NCBI GenBank assembly: GCA_946800325.1
Contig: OX326958.1
Span: forward strand, 196,001 to 260,000
Source: Luzula sylvatica
Taxonomy: Eukaryota > Streptophyta > Magnoliopsida > Poales > Juncaceae
Direction: 5' to 3'
DNA length: 64,000 nucleotides
Shown: positions 46,403 to 58,015 of the stretch, piece by piece
Layout: the number at the start of each line of letters is the position of its first letter
Position numbering within the stretch: the first letter of the stretch is position 1
The notes under the pieces: generated by a model
The model's input: only the letters and a program-made list of their open reading frames with translations
Database searches by the model: none
Told to the model about the DNA's origin: nothing
Program-made: the position numbers and the translations under genes

Positions 46403-47160
46403 ATAATTGTCGAAAAGATATCATAATATTATTCAAATATATATATATTTTTTAATTTAAAAAAAATATATTAATTGTTGAAAAAGTTATAATAATATTT
46501 TCAGAAAGATATAATAATTGTTGAAAACAATATTTTAATATCGTTGTATTATTCATTTTACTATTTTAATATCATTATAATATTTAATATCTGTATATTA
46601 TTATTTATTAACATTTTTATTGTTTCTTGAAAGGGTGATTATTCAAATTATGTTTGCTTTCATACTGCAGTTAATGCTAATTGTCTCGTAAATTGATTGC
46701 TTTCAAGGCGTTGTCTTTGATGATGCCGCTGCCTCTCGGATACCTCCCTGTTACTGTGGCGTCCTACATTATCAATAGATCGACGCCTCCCCTGATCTCT
46801 CGGATACCTCCCTGTCTCGTAAATTGATTGCTTTCATACTGCAGTTAATGCTAATTTTGTATTAGATAAAAGTTGAATATTATCATTACAACCAGATTTT
46901 TGGTGAATATAATTTCATTTCAGTGGGGAAGGAGATCACTTCATTCGACTTCACGATTGGCATAATCTAGAAGAAGAGGCGGAATTTTTGATGAATATGA
47001 TTACATGGTTTATTAACAGTGGGCAGAACTCATGTCGATAACTGGGTGTTATCGTGCATCCGAAATCCGAACTAGTGAGGCTAGGTACCAACCGAACTAG
47101 TTAATTTTCATTGTTAGTGTCGAACGCTAATAAACATTCTTTTACTCTGATTGAACAAAA
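46403..47160. other. Intergenic with a short direct duplication
   Basis: Phrases tgctttcatactgcagttaa and tctcgtaaattgattgcttt occur at about 46650-46705 and again at about 46810-46850, and ctctcggatacctccctgt at 46735 and 46797. The pattern is a local rearranged duplication. There is no gene. Confidence 0.6.
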
Positions 47161-47300
47161 TTCAAAAGTGACACCAATGCTTCTAGCGCACTGGATGGTA
47201 TATCGCCTGTCTGGTACTAGACCAGGGTTCGAGACCCGGTCAGAAAGTAATGTATATTTATTACATCTATTTGTAATGTATATTTTTTATACAGCATTCA
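47161..47300 (+). repeat. tRNA-derived SINE-like unit
   Basis: A good A box (TAGCGCACTGG, about 47183) and a perfect B box (GGTTCGAGACC, about 47226) lie about 40 bp apart. The flanks do not form an acceptor stem, so it is not a functional tRNA gene. Confidence 0.5.
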
Positions 47301-47535
47301 AGCTTAGTGATGAAAAATAAAATGGACTTTAAGAACAAATTTGTTTGACCAATAATTTTTCTCACGCATTTTGTGGTGATGAAACACAATATGCATCCAT
47401 GAAAGGAGGACAGAAACACTTATCATGTAATGATTATAATAATAATAGTTAAGTTCATATTTAAAGAAATATTTTGGTTACCAAATGGTAAAAATTTCTC
47501 AAACTTAAATTAAACATTGAGTGAATGGATATATA

Positions 47536-48215
47536 TCCAAAAGAGTCAAAGCCGAGAAAGCCGAGTAAGAGATCAAAAGAGTCAAATCCGAGAAAGCCGA
47601 GTAAGAGATCAGAAGAGTCAAAACCGAGAAAGCCGAGTCAGAGATCAAAAGAGATCAAAAGAGTCAAAGCCGAGTAAGAGATCAAAAGAGTCAAAGCCGA
47701 GAAAGCCGAGTAAGAGATCAAAAGAGTCAAATCCGAGAAAGCCGAGTAAGAGGTCAAAAGAGTCAAAGCCGAGAAAGCCGAGTAAGAGATCAAAAGAGTC
47801 AAAGCCGAGAAAGCCGAGTAAGAGATCAAAAGAGTCAAATCCGAGTAAGAGATCAAAAGAGTCAAATCCGAGTAAGAGATCAAAAGAGTCAAAGCCGAGA
47901 AAGCCGAGTAAGATATCAAAAGAGTCAAAGCCGAGAAAGCCGAGTAAGAGATCAAAAGAGTCAAAACCGAGAAAGCCGAGTAAGAGATCAAAAGAGTCAA
48001 AGCAGAGAAAGCCGAGTAAGAGATCAAAAGAGTCAAAGCCGAGTAAGAGATCAAAAGAGTCAAAGCCGAGAAAGCCGAGTAAGAGATCAAAAGAGTCAAA
48101 TCCGAAAAAGTCGAGTAAGAGATCAAAAGAGTCAAAACCGAGAAAGCCGAGTAAGAGATCAAAAGAGTCAAAGCCGAGAAAGCCGAGTAAGAGATCAAAA
48201 GAGTCAAAATCGTAG
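47536..48215 (+). repeat. Modular minisatellite encoding KESKPRKPSKRS-like units in one frame
   Basis: The array is built from three modules: gagtcaaagccga, an optional gaaagccga and gtaagagatcaaaa. This gives 36-bp and 27-bp units, both multiples of three, so long ORFs stay open on both strands (232 aa plus, 212 aa minus). The plus reading is Lys/Ser/Arg/Pro-rich, the minus reading Leu/Ser-rich. There are about 19 units. I see no promoter, splice sites or flanking conserved exon, so coding status is undecided and non-coding is more likely. Confidence 0.85.
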
Positions 48216-49146
48216 ATTCCGAACGGTTAAGGGAACAATTGCCGCTAGAGACGAGCCTCGAGACAGGTGGCATCAATTAGCCTTTTGGAATCGAATGCCC
48301 GGAAGAACGCACAGTGGGACTTGTGGACCGATTTTTGCGAATAGTTTTTTTATTAGCTCTCTCTACATACGAGTGGGTGGCGTATGTGCCGAGTTACAAA
48401 TTAGCCCTTTCCATTATAATTCTACGTTTGTACTTAATACTCCACATTTTCATTAACACCCTCTTTTCTTTTATGGAGAGGAAAAGTTAGATGTTTTTAT
48501 TGTAAAAAAATTACTCGAAGAGAAGATAACTGGATTTAATTTCCCTTGTATATTTTTGATTAATTTGCTACAACTACAAGTCACATACTACAATTAAGAT
48601 GGTCCGATTCTAAATTCGTAATACTGATTTTGTATAACATTGTAAGTGCAAATATATTCATCAAACATACATACATGTATTTCAGAGCAAGTTGAAATAA
48701 TGTTGAGCCAATTAACTTGAAATGGTGCCTTAAATTGTTCATATTATCATTGTTTTTGTTCAAGCAAGTACAAATTATATGAGAACCACATACAATAATA
48801 ACGTATGTTTTGATTAACTACTTTATGTTAGAGATAAACTAAGGTGTAAATTAACATGTTTGTTGTTATACAGTAATTTATGCTACTTACATTGTAAGGG
48901 ACAAGCATGATATTTTGATATTTTGTAAGAAAACAGATTGAAATAAAATAAATTTACACACTAGTCCAGTCAAAATATGTTTATTGTTTTAATTAACACA
49001 TCAATGTATGTTCCAATAAATAAACACAAAAAATTAGATGGAAAATAACTAGTCCAGTAAAAAAATAAAAATAGAAAAGCAAAAATAAATAGCAAGATTA
49101 AACCACAGAAAAAAGAACAAATTTCAATGTTTTGGATTCACCGAAA
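48216..49146. other. Intergenic, no gene seen
   Basis: 48216-48340 is less AT-rich than its surroundings but was not recognised. The remainder is AT-rich, with an aataaattagatgg-type low-complexity stretch near 49020-49100. Confidence 0.4.
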
Positions 49147-49440
49147 TTTTGTGGCCTTGAAAGTTGAAACCACCGGCCATGCATGTTTTGCATGCCCCTT
49201 TTCGCCTCTTCCTCACTCGGCATCATGAGGAACCCGAAAGATCTCGGGGCGCTCCTAATGACCTAAACCATTAACAACATAAATAAACTTTTTGATAAAA
49301 AACATTTTGTAGTAAATTGTAAAATTCCCAAAAGCAAACCTACCGCTGCATGATTTATTCCGAATGGCTTGAACATGTCCATCAGTGTCGCATTCGTCCA
49401 GCAAGACGGAATGTCTGCAATGTGGAGACGGACCGGGCCG
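49147..49440 (-). pseudogene. RRM-protein gene fragment with a frameshift
   Basis: On the minus strand an exon at about 49440-49343 encodes LHIADIPSC...MDMFKPFGINHA (RNP2-like start). After an intron with a usable donor (49342) and acceptor (49265), an exon encodes RSFGFLMMPSEEEAKRGMQNMHG (RNP1-like RSFGFLMM). A one-base shift then leads to GGFNFQGHKISVNPKH and a stop at about 49147. Together this is one RRM fold, beta1 to beta4. A stop lies just upstream in the RNP2 frame. The preceding 49450-49630 is Pro/Trp-rich in several frames. It may be a broken gene or one with a missed intron. Confidence 0.5.
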
Positions 49441-49631
49441 AGGAATCAGCATATGTCGGGAGGATGCCACTTGTCCAGGAACTGGGGCCAGTCGAGTGGG
49501 AGCCACTGCCGTTTGAGATGACGCCACCAGTCGAGGAGCCAGATCCCGTCGTGAGGTCCCCACATGTCGGGCAGGAGGTGACAGTGGTGCGAAATCATGC
49601 TGGGCAGGAGGTGGCAATAGTGCGGAATCAT

Positions 49632-51300
49632 GTCAGTTTACTCCAACATTTCATACTTCGTTTTGAATTTGAATATACAATTCATTCATATGATAATCTC
49701 TAATCACAGAAGTAACAACTATAATTGAAAATTATCAAGTATATTATATATATACAAAAGTGTCACGTATTATTTGCCATGCTAACATGCTAACAAGACG
49801 AGTATGAAGTAACAACCCCATAGACCATAGGTATTAGGTAGGAGAGAGCATAAAAGTGTGAATACTCATACCTATCATTTATGAGTGATACATAATTTAG
49901 GTAAGAAAATACAATGCAAATAACATATATAAATATATTATTGTATATACTATCTATTAAAACAATTTAGGTTTCACACGAGTCAGAAAAAAAATAGAAA
50001 ACATGACAGCCCACCTATCATGATAAAAAAAATCTTATTTATGACTAAGTAAAAGTATAAAAATATGCAATATGCATAAATATGATACTAATAAGTCACA
50101 TATATGTTCCTCTAATAAGTCAAAGCATAATGTAAAGCTAATTGCTGAAATAAAAGTAGCTATTGAAATTAGAACTAATGTCAATATTATTTTAATACTA
50201 GTTTTGATGTTCACTCATGAATTGCTAATTAGGTAAAAAAAAAATTTAATAACTATTTTTATTAATAACTATTGATCATTAAAAACTAAATATTGTAATA
50301 ATATTAATTTGTCAAGATATTTTCAGAAATATTTTTTACATCATTTATTTATTTAATTTTAGTTTTCTATGCTAAAATACATAATAAATAAAATATTAAA
50401 ATTATGTATATGACATATAGTTTTTTTAATTAGTATGTGTTAAGAAATATTTATTGTGATTTTAAATTAATAAATTAATAAAATAAATTTTAATATGAAG
50501 ATAAAGGTGTATTTTGGTCCAAAAAAATTGTAATGCCATGAAATATCATTATGTGGGGTAATTGAAAAAGGAAATCTTGTATGTAGAGGTTTTTTTGGAG
50601 TTTCTCAAAATTTAGGAATTTTTTTTTTTGCGAAGTCAAGAGAGTTAGGGGTTATTTGAAATTTTTCTTAAAAAGAATGAGTAAATTGAAAAAGTTCGTT
50701 GGTATTTCATTTATTGGTATCAATGAAACTCGAATCCACAATTTGTCACAACATATGTTTTTGTGGCTAGACCTCCGTTGGCAAAAATGAGTAAATTGGG
50801 AAGGATAGGTGATTCTCCATCTATTAATATAAATGAGACATGAATACACAATTTCTCACAATATATGATTTTGTATGTTACGCTCAACCATTGGGTCATG
50901 AACTCATGAGCTCATTGACAAAAATGAACATCATTCATTTTTTTATTAATATTTCACAGAAAATTAGTTTACATAATTATTAACTCAATTAGCATTAAAT
51001 TTATATGTAGAAATGAATTAATATTTAATTAACATAGAATTTTGTACGTTGAAAATAATAATGAATTCATTTTTGTATTAGTTGGATTGCTCCCTACTAA
51101 TTCTTCTCGAATAAAAGATGAAAGTGAAGAGTTGAGGTGAAAAGTAAAATTCCCCATATAATAATTGGGCAACAAATGGTGGAAAAATGAGTGCGTTGAT
51201 GAAAGTAACATAACAGAGTTGGATAGAATTGAGAGGTGCTTTTGTTTATGATAGATATTTGTATTTATTTGTTATTGTTGTTAGAACTTAGAAGAGGAAA
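49632..51300. other. Intergenic; two minus-strand SINE-like units at about 50690-50910
   Basis: Read on the minus strand, 50910-50810 has CCCAATGGTTGAGCG (A box) and GTGTATTCATGTC (weak B box); 50800-50690 has CAACGGAGGTCTAGCC and GTGGATTCGAGTTTC. They look like two adjacent diverged SINEs. The right end of a MITE related to 45698-46402 may lie at 50480-50680 (ggttatttgaaattttt). There are no genes. Confidence 0.4.
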
Positions 51301-51466
51301 GGAGGCCTTTATATACGTGGCAGTATGAAAGTGGTTAGCGTGATTTCTCTGGGCCCACTCGCTCACTCCAATCATCGAATGGCTAACTGTCTCCATTTTC
51401 GTCCCAAACCTGATCCAATTCCATACCTCTTTCTTTATTCTCCAACATCTATCTAATTCTAATCTA
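51301..51466 (+). promoter_or_regulatory. Core promoter and leader of the rhodanese gene
   Basis: TTTATATA at 51308-51315 is followed directly by CGTGGC, giving TACGTGGC, a G-box/ABRE-like core. The start codon is 152 bases further on. Adjacent light-responsive-type G-box and TATA would suit a plastid protein, but this is inference. Confidence 0.45.
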
Positions 51467-51525
51467 ATGCCGGTTCTCGGACTCCGCTCTGCCGTTTCTT
51501 TCCCAAGGTTACCTTACTACTTGCT

Positions 51526-51557
<32 letters not shown>

Positions 51558-52611
51558 GAGCTACCAATTTTGTGTAGGATTTCTCGGATAAGTGGGGGCA
51601 AATCCAAAAAGAGGAGGAGTTTCGTGATTAAAGCGGAGATTGCGTTCGTAAACGGAGACGAGGCAAAGAAACTGGTTAACGAACAAGGATACAAAATACT
51701 GGATGTTAGAGACAAGTCCCAATTTGAGCGAGCTCACATCAAATCATGTTACCACATACCCCTCTTCGTAGAGAATACCGATAATGATTTTGGTAATTCA
51801 TTTATATTTCCTACTATCATAAATAAATAAATTAATAAATAAATCATTTCAACATTGGTGGCAGGTACGATAATATTAAGATCGGTACACAACAATTTTT
51901 CGGGTTTATTTTTTGGAATCCCATTTACAAGGGCCAACCCAGATTTTGTCAAATCCGTTAAGGAGCAGATTCCCTCAGAAACCAAAATATTGGTGGTTTG
52001 TCAAGAAGGTCTTAGGTATGTAATATGTATGTATACACATAAATATAATAATAATACATTAATACTTGAATTTATATGATATTTATGAATTTAACATTGA
52101 TGATTGTTGTAAATTAAAATGAAGGTCTACTGCAGCTGCTACTACGTTAGAGAGAGAAGGTTTTGAAAACATTTCTTGCATTGTTTCCGGCCTCCAATCT
52201 CTTAAACCAGGTCAATTTTTGTATTTTAAATTTAAATGGAGTTATTTTTTGCAAATTAGACCCTGTATTTTAATAATTTACAACTAACGTCCACATTATG
52301 ATTTTTGCAAAAACAAATAAGCATTTGAAATGTGTGCAGGAACATTTGAAACGGTTGGGAAAACAGAGATTGAAAATGCTGGAAAAGCCGGTCTCGTAAC
52401 CGTTCAGGGAAAAATATCTGCTGTACTCGGAACTGTTTTGATATGTAAGAACATGAAAATTTTATTACCCATGAGAGTTCAATCTCTCATCAAGCAGAAT
52501 TTGAATTTGAATTTGAATTTGAATTTGTTGTATTTTTCAGGTGCATTCCTATTTATTACGTTTTTTCCGGAACAAGCAGAGAAAATCCTTCAAATGAGCC
52601 CTCTTAGTTAA
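51467..52611 (+). CDS. STR9: Plastid rhodanese-like protein, STR9 type
   Basis: Six exons join in frame: 51467-51507, 51578-51792, 51865-52015, 52125-52210, 52340-52444 and 52541-52611, giving 222 aa. The first about 35 residues are basic and Ser-rich without acids, a likely plastid transit peptide. The rhodanese domain follows (AEIAFVNGDEAKKLV, LDVRDKSQFERAHIKSC, HIPLF). The active-site loop is VCQEGLR, with Cys at 131. The motif NNFSGLFFGIPFTRANPDF and the tail GKAGLVTVQGKISAVLGTVL, then a hydrophobic segment (about 187-206), match Arabidopsis STR9 (At2g42220), a thylakoid-associated sulfurtransferase of unclear substrate. Intron 1 contains a (CT)n tract at 51526-51551. Confidence 0.93.
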
Positions 52612-53113
52612 TGTTTTCGAAATCTTGTAAAGACGGTCTTTTTAGTTTTTTTTTCTTCTTTTGATGTTCAGATTATTGTTTTTGGTGGTACTTTCTCAGC
52701 TCATCAGGTTCTCCGGCGAATTTCAACTTTTTCGTGGTTTTCTTTTTCATGTTTAACTACATTTTATTATTTTTCTAGAGAACTGGGAACACGAATCGTG
52801 TTTATTTACAATTTCTTTTTATATGATATTAAAGGAAATTGAAGCTATGATCTAGACATTTGGTGTTACGTATTGACACATACAATTTATCATATATAGA
52901 TTAATTTTGATTTATTAATCTGGTTTGCAAGACTCAGATCATATAGAGATCTAACCTCCTAACAAACTACCTATATTTAAGAACTAAATGTGATGTTAAA
53001 AGAGAATGGATTGAATCTGTGAGGAGTGATGTATAGGGATGTCAACGGGGCGGGGCGGGTTCGGGTAAGCCTCCCCCATACCCGAACCCGAAATTTCGGG
53101 TATTACCCGAACC
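52612..53113. other. Rhodanese 3' flank and CCCGAACC-rich repeat
   Basis: 52612-52850 is the likely 3' UTR. 53034-53113 contains tagggatgtcaacggggcgg and CCCGAACCCG runs that resume after the hAT element at 55706-55790. The hAT therefore landed in a GGGTTCGGG-rich element, itself resembling a plant hAT-type MITE end. Confidence 0.5.
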
Positions 53114-55713
53114 CAGTGTTGTAAAAGTCGGTTTATAACGCCGATTAGTCGGAGATTAATCTCAAGTTTTTGGTCATGCGACAAGTTAAGGTCATATCTT
53201 TCATAACAATCACTTTATCCGACTTATGCCGATTTGGGCCGTTTTTTCATGTTTTTTCCGACTTTTTACCGACTAGGCCCATGAATTATAAACAATTTTT
53301 TTAAAAAATAAAATTATATATTTGGGCTCAAATTTGTTCTATTCATCGGGAGGTGAGAGAAATTGGAGTACTTTTGAAGGGGTTTGTATGGTTTTGATAA
53401 CGGTCTTTTTGCACGTCTAAAATGCGTATCGTTGTTTTAAAGTCCCGTAATATCAAACAAGTGAATTATATGGTTGTATAGCAGAAAATAATAGATTCGT
53501 TCCACAGGGAGCTATTGCGTCAAAATAGGATTAAACTTCAGATCTTTAAAATAATTATTTCGAAGTTTCCAAAATTAATGAAAATTTGTGTAGAGATAGT
53601 TCTGAATATTATCAAATTTATCCTAAAATTTCAAACAATTTGGACAACGGAATAAAAAGTTATTAACGAATTACAATCATGTCTCTGAAAAACAGTCCCC
53701 TGGAAACAGCAGGTTTTCAGTTTAAGTGACAGTTTTCAAAAATTCATATCAATTCTAATATTTCATGAAATTCTACGATTCAAAAAGTTCCCGAAACTAG
53801 AAATCAAGATCTACGCAATGAAAGAAACAATTTTAATTTTCGAGATCTAGAATGTACTGAATTAGGTTAAACAAGAATATATACTGGATTTCTGAGTTAG
53901 TTTTCTATTTGAAGTTTTTAAATTAAGTTTGGTTCTAGATTTGTTTTGGAAAATAATTAAACTGAGATTAAGAGAATAAATAGAAAAAGATCAAATTTAA
54001 AAACTCAAATTAGAACAAAGATTTTTAGAATCAAACAAGTTATATTTACACAACAAATTCGAGAATTGAAAAGACTACACCTAAAACGAGAAGAAAGCTT
54101 CAACGTGATTAGAGGTACTCCTTCCTTGTGAGTGTGAACGATTGATGCTCGAATCGCTAGGAAGCTAGGAGATTGAGCGGTTTTCTCGTCTTGAAGAAGT
54201 CGACTTTCCCGGTTGAAGAAGGCTTCGAGACCGGAAATTAAGAACACGTTTTCACCGGATGAAGAAGGCTTCGAGTCCGGTTGTGGAGTCTCTTTTACGA
54301 CTTGCTTAGATCTTTTCACCAAATGAAGAAAGCTTGAATCTGGAGATGGAGGAAATTCCCGAATTAATGAAACTTGAGTGGTTCTTGAAAGTTCTTGAGA
54401 CTTCTTGAGAGTGCTTGGAGAGGGAGAGAGAGAGAGTGAAGAAGAAAGTGAGAGAGTAAAAAAAAGAGCATCCTGCCCCATGGGCCCTTGGGGTCTATTT
54501 ATAATGTCTTTGGAGTCTTCCCATTGGTCAAGAGATGGTTGAGAGGATTGAGGGTAGTTTGGTAATTGTAGGTGAGGAAGGTGGGCTGAATGGTGGTTAT
54601 AGTGTGAGTGGTTTTCGTATAGAATTTGGTGTAGACTTTTGTGTGGTAGATTTCTTGCCTCCTTCTTCATACGTGTACCGAAATGGACAGTATAATATAT
54701 CGATTTTATCGGCGCGAGGAGAGGAAGACAACTACACTGTTGGAATGCCAAAAACGTTCGCCCAAAAACCTAAAATTATCAATAAAACACACTTAGTGAA
54801 GAAATATTCTTGCAATCTTAAATATGAACAATTATATACACAAAGTTGTCATTTGAAAGAGCTAAAATCCCCAAATTATATACTAAAAATGTGCTTAATT
54901 TTCCTCTTATCAGGTTTATAAATTTAATTTTTTATATCAAGTATTTAATTACTTCACCACAATTTAAGAAGTTTTTGTTTCATTTTTATGGCAGTTTCAA
55001 ACAAAAAAGAGGAATATGCTCACGTCTTCGAAATTTAAGTCAATTGGTGTATATTCAATTCAACACGGGATTACTGGAAACTCAAAAGAAAAGAAAAACG
55101 AGTCTTCCAGTATTGAAGATGTGCTTCTGTGTTCTGATTTCCGCTCGGCACAGCATTGATTGCTAAACAACTCTGAAGATAATAGTGATAGTGATTTTGA
55201 GATGAGAGATGTTAATGATGATGAATTTGATTCGAGCAATTCATATGAGGAAACGGATCCAAGATTAGATGATGGTGATTTTGAACTTCCGAATACTACA
55301 TCGCATGGCGAGCATGATTTTGATATTTAGTTTATTTTTAATTCAAATTTGAATATTTATTTGATTTAAGTGTTAGTTACTTAGTTTTGTTTGTTTTTTG
55401 ATATTTATATGAACTTAAATGGGCACAAAATTCTGCTATTTATGGTTTGTACAACTTTTGGATTAGTTCAATTATAAAATTTAAGTTATGATTTATAAAT
55501 TTTTAATGGTCTTAGGCTTCTTAATTAGTAATATGTTAAATTAATAGTCAAAAAATGTATGATAATATACGAAAAAATTGTTAATTTCGACAAATTACAT
55601 ATTCCGACTAGTCTCCGACTAATTCCGAATAATCTCCGATTAATCACCAAGTCTCAAGTCTCTGTCCAATCCGACCCGTTCCGACTTCTGACATTTACAA
55701 CATTGCCCGAACC
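53106..55713 (+). mobile_element. hAT element, 2592 bp, with 8-bp target duplication and nested solo LTR
   Basis: The element is 53114-55705: CAGTGTTGTAAAAGTCGG at the left, TTTACAACATTG at the right, flanked by CCCGAACC (53106-53113, 55706-55713), an exact 8-bp duplication. Subterminal CCGACT/AGTCGG words are dense at both ends. 55000-55330 aligns with the transposase tail region of the 38725-39943 element (LVYIQFN, then an Asp/Glu/Ser-rich end) but carries stops. The catalytic part is absent. 53395-54912 is a later insertion. Confidence 0.9.
53390..54917. mobile_element. Solo LTR, 1518 bp, inside the hAT element
   Basis: It starts TGATAACGGTC at 53395 and ends CTCTTATCA at 54912, the TGATAA/TTATCA short inverted ends of an LTR. 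GGTTT flanks both sides (53390-53394, 54913-54917). It contains no repeated inner LTR, primer site or coding domains, so unequal recombination to a solo LTR is the simplest reading. The 248-aa minus ORF at 54005-54751 lies wholly inside and resembles nothing I recognise. Confidence 0.82.
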
Positions 55714-55879
55714 CGAAACCAAAATACCCGCGGGTAAAAATCTGTACCCGAACCCGCGGGTATTACCCGTTACCCGAAAACATTTATCTTTTTTAATGTC
55801 CAGAAATGAATGAATATGAATTTAGTAACTGTTATGGGGACCCCACAAAACATTAAAAACATTTGAGAAATATTGTTAA

Positions 55880-56247
55880 TAATCTTCCTACATGAGAGTA
55901 GAGACACACAGACAGGGGCGGCCCATTGTTTTGGCCAAAGAGACAATTGTCTAAGGCCTCAAAAATTGGTGAGGCCACATATATATATATATATATAGGT
56001 GAAGGGCCAATTCCAATATAAGTGTAAACGGGATATGATTTAAGATTTATTCGACTTGTGTTTGTTCTAATTCAACTAAATAAGTATGTGTATAATGCAA
56101 TCATGTATTGGGAAAGAGAACGAAGGGTTCGTCCCATTTTTCCTTTTCCAAACAATCTTCCTACGTGAGAGTAGAGACACACAGACAGGGACGGCCCATT
56201 GTTTTGGCCAAAGAGACAATTGTCTAAGGCCTCAAAAATTGGTGAGG

Positions 56248-56334
<87 letters not shown>

Positions 56335-56560
56335 GTGAAGGGCCGATTCCAATATAAGTGTAAACGGAATATGATTTAAGATTTATTCCACTTGTGTTTG
56401 TTCTTCAACTAAGTAAGTATGTGTATAATGTATTGGGAAAGAGAACGAAGGGTTCGTCCCATTTTTTCTTTTCCAAACAATCTTCCTACGTGAGAGACAC
56501 ACACAGAAAAGGGCTTAGGGCCTAGGGCTATAGGGCCGATTCACAAGTTAGTGGGTCTAA
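55880..56560. repeat. Tandem duplication (about 290 bp, 2.3 copies) with (TA)n expansion
   Basis: The unit from aatcttcctacatgagagtaga through cggcccattgttttggccaa and ggtgaagggcc to ttcgtcccatttttc occurs at 55883-56148 and 56151-56470, and a third partial copy starts at 56478. Each full copy contains a TA microsatellite, short in the first (55978-55997) and about 77 bp in the second (56252-56329). There is no gene. Confidence 0.9.
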
Positions 56561-57086
56561 CTCTAGCCATAGTAGAGTACTTAATGGGTTCAATGATCAT
56601 TAAATTAATATTTTGATGTGTGCATATGTAAAAAAAGAGTAGTTTGGTCATTAAAATTATATTTTGATGATTTAAATATATTTAAAAATATATTTTTTTT
56701 GTTAAATTTAACAGAAACTTAACGTTTTGAATAAAATTGATAATTTTTTAGTTTTGTAAGGATAAATTCGATACTTATTGCACCTAGCAAGAATAAATAT
56801 GATATTACATGTATAAGAGAAATAAATATCTAATTTAAGTATATCAGAAATTTTCCCTTGTTTTAGTTATAATCGCCGGACTTGACAGTTGATTTCCTCG
56901 GTGGTATTGTGATTTGGATATGTTTTGAAAATGGATGATGGACCCATAATCCATTGTGGGATTTGGATAATGGATATCCATTCCGCCTGATTATTATAGT
57001 CCGAAACTTCAAAAGAGATAACGCTCAACATCCATCTTCTCTATCCTTCTTTCGACTATTATACACAACCCCTTCAACCCACAAAA
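56561..57086 (+). other. PSRP2 upstream region
   Basis: AT-rich to about 56840, then mixed sequence. ggatttggataatggatatcc surrounds 56960, a possible weak promoter. A pyrimidine-rich leader (catcttctctatccttcttt) occupies 57030-57080. No clear TATA box was assigned. Confidence 0.35.
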
Positions 57087-58015
57087 ATGGCCTCTATCTC
57101 TTATTCTCCGTTCCAACTTCTGCAAAGAATCCCCATTCTCAACTCGCGTCCGTCGTCAATCTCCGTAGCCAGACCATGCCCTCCTAAAAATGGAAGAAGC
57201 TTCTTCGCTGTTGTCGCGGTTGCAGACGCGAAGCGGCGCCTTTATGTGGGTAATATACCTAGAGACGTCACTAACGACCAGCTCAAGAAGATCTTTGCTG
57301 AACATGGTTCCGTCGATAAAGCTGAGGTTCGTTTAATTCTTTCACTTTCCTTTTTGGGGTTTCATTTTTTCATAATTTTTCGTAAATTCAGAATTAGTAT
57401 GTGGGAAATTAAGATTTCTATCCTTGATTTTCAGGTAATGTACGACAAATATTCGGGCAGGAGCAGGAGATTTGGATTCGTGACGATGACCACATTTGAT
57501 GATGTCAGTTCTGCCATCGAGAAACTTCACGAGAAAGTAAGCTCAAACTTGAAACTCAATTTAAATCATACTCAAATCATACTCAAAACTGAGAAATTGA
57601 AACAGGAAATAGGAGGTAGAAAAATAAAAGTGAACGTGACGGAGAAACCAATACAAGCGGGAGATCAATCGCCGACTCAAGTGGGAGGAGGAGATTCGGG
57701 ATTTGTGGACAGTCCTTACAAAGTCTATGTTGGAAATTTGGCGAAAACAGTGACATCAGAATTACTCAAAAAGTTCTTCTCGGAGAAAGGAAAAGTACTC
57801 GGTGCAAAAGTGTCTCGAATTCCCGGCACTTCCAAAGGCTTTGCTTTCGTCACTTTCTCGTCCGAAGACAGGGTCCAGGCTGCTATTCAATCCTTTAATA
57901 ACGCGGTGCGTTTCTTTCTCAAATTCATGCAATTTTATTCTCTTGGTAAATCAATTTTACTTTTTGTGCGTTGTAGTTATTGGAAGGCCAGAAGATTCGG
58001 GTTAATAAAGCATAG
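57087..58015 (+). CDS. PSRP2: Plastid-specific ribosomal protein 2 (two-RRM chloroplast RNA-binding protein)
   Basis: Four exons join in frame: 57087-57326, 57435-57536, 57606-57905 and 57977-58015, giving 226 aa. The Ser/Arg-rich, acid-free first 45 residues look like a chloroplast transit peptide. RRM1 has RNP2 LYVGNI (52-57) and RNP1 RRFGFVTM (91-98). RRM2 has RNP2 VYVGNL (154-159) and RNP1 KGFAFVTF (191-198). DSPYKVYVGNLAKTVT and the end LLEGQKIRVNKA match plant PSRP2/cS22. It binds RNA in the plastid stroma or 30S ribosome and is linked to stress-related RNA chaperone activity. Its stop lies 278 bp from the convergent STP stop. Confidence 0.94.

Noticed and set aside
47176..47245. Possible tRNA gene (good A and B boxes)
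   Set aside because: The acceptor arms do not pair and the T stem has a mismatch; better read as a tRNA-derived SINE.
47638..48276. 212-aa minus-strand ORF of TLLISYSAFSAL repeats
   Set aside because: Shadow of the minisatellite; the unit length is a multiple of three, so both strands are open.
54005..54751. 248-aa minus-strand ORF
   Set aside because: It lies wholly inside the solo LTR, has no recognised domain and has biased composition.
56086..56379. ORF with a YIYIYI run
   Set aside because: Product of the (TA)n tract in the tandem duplication.
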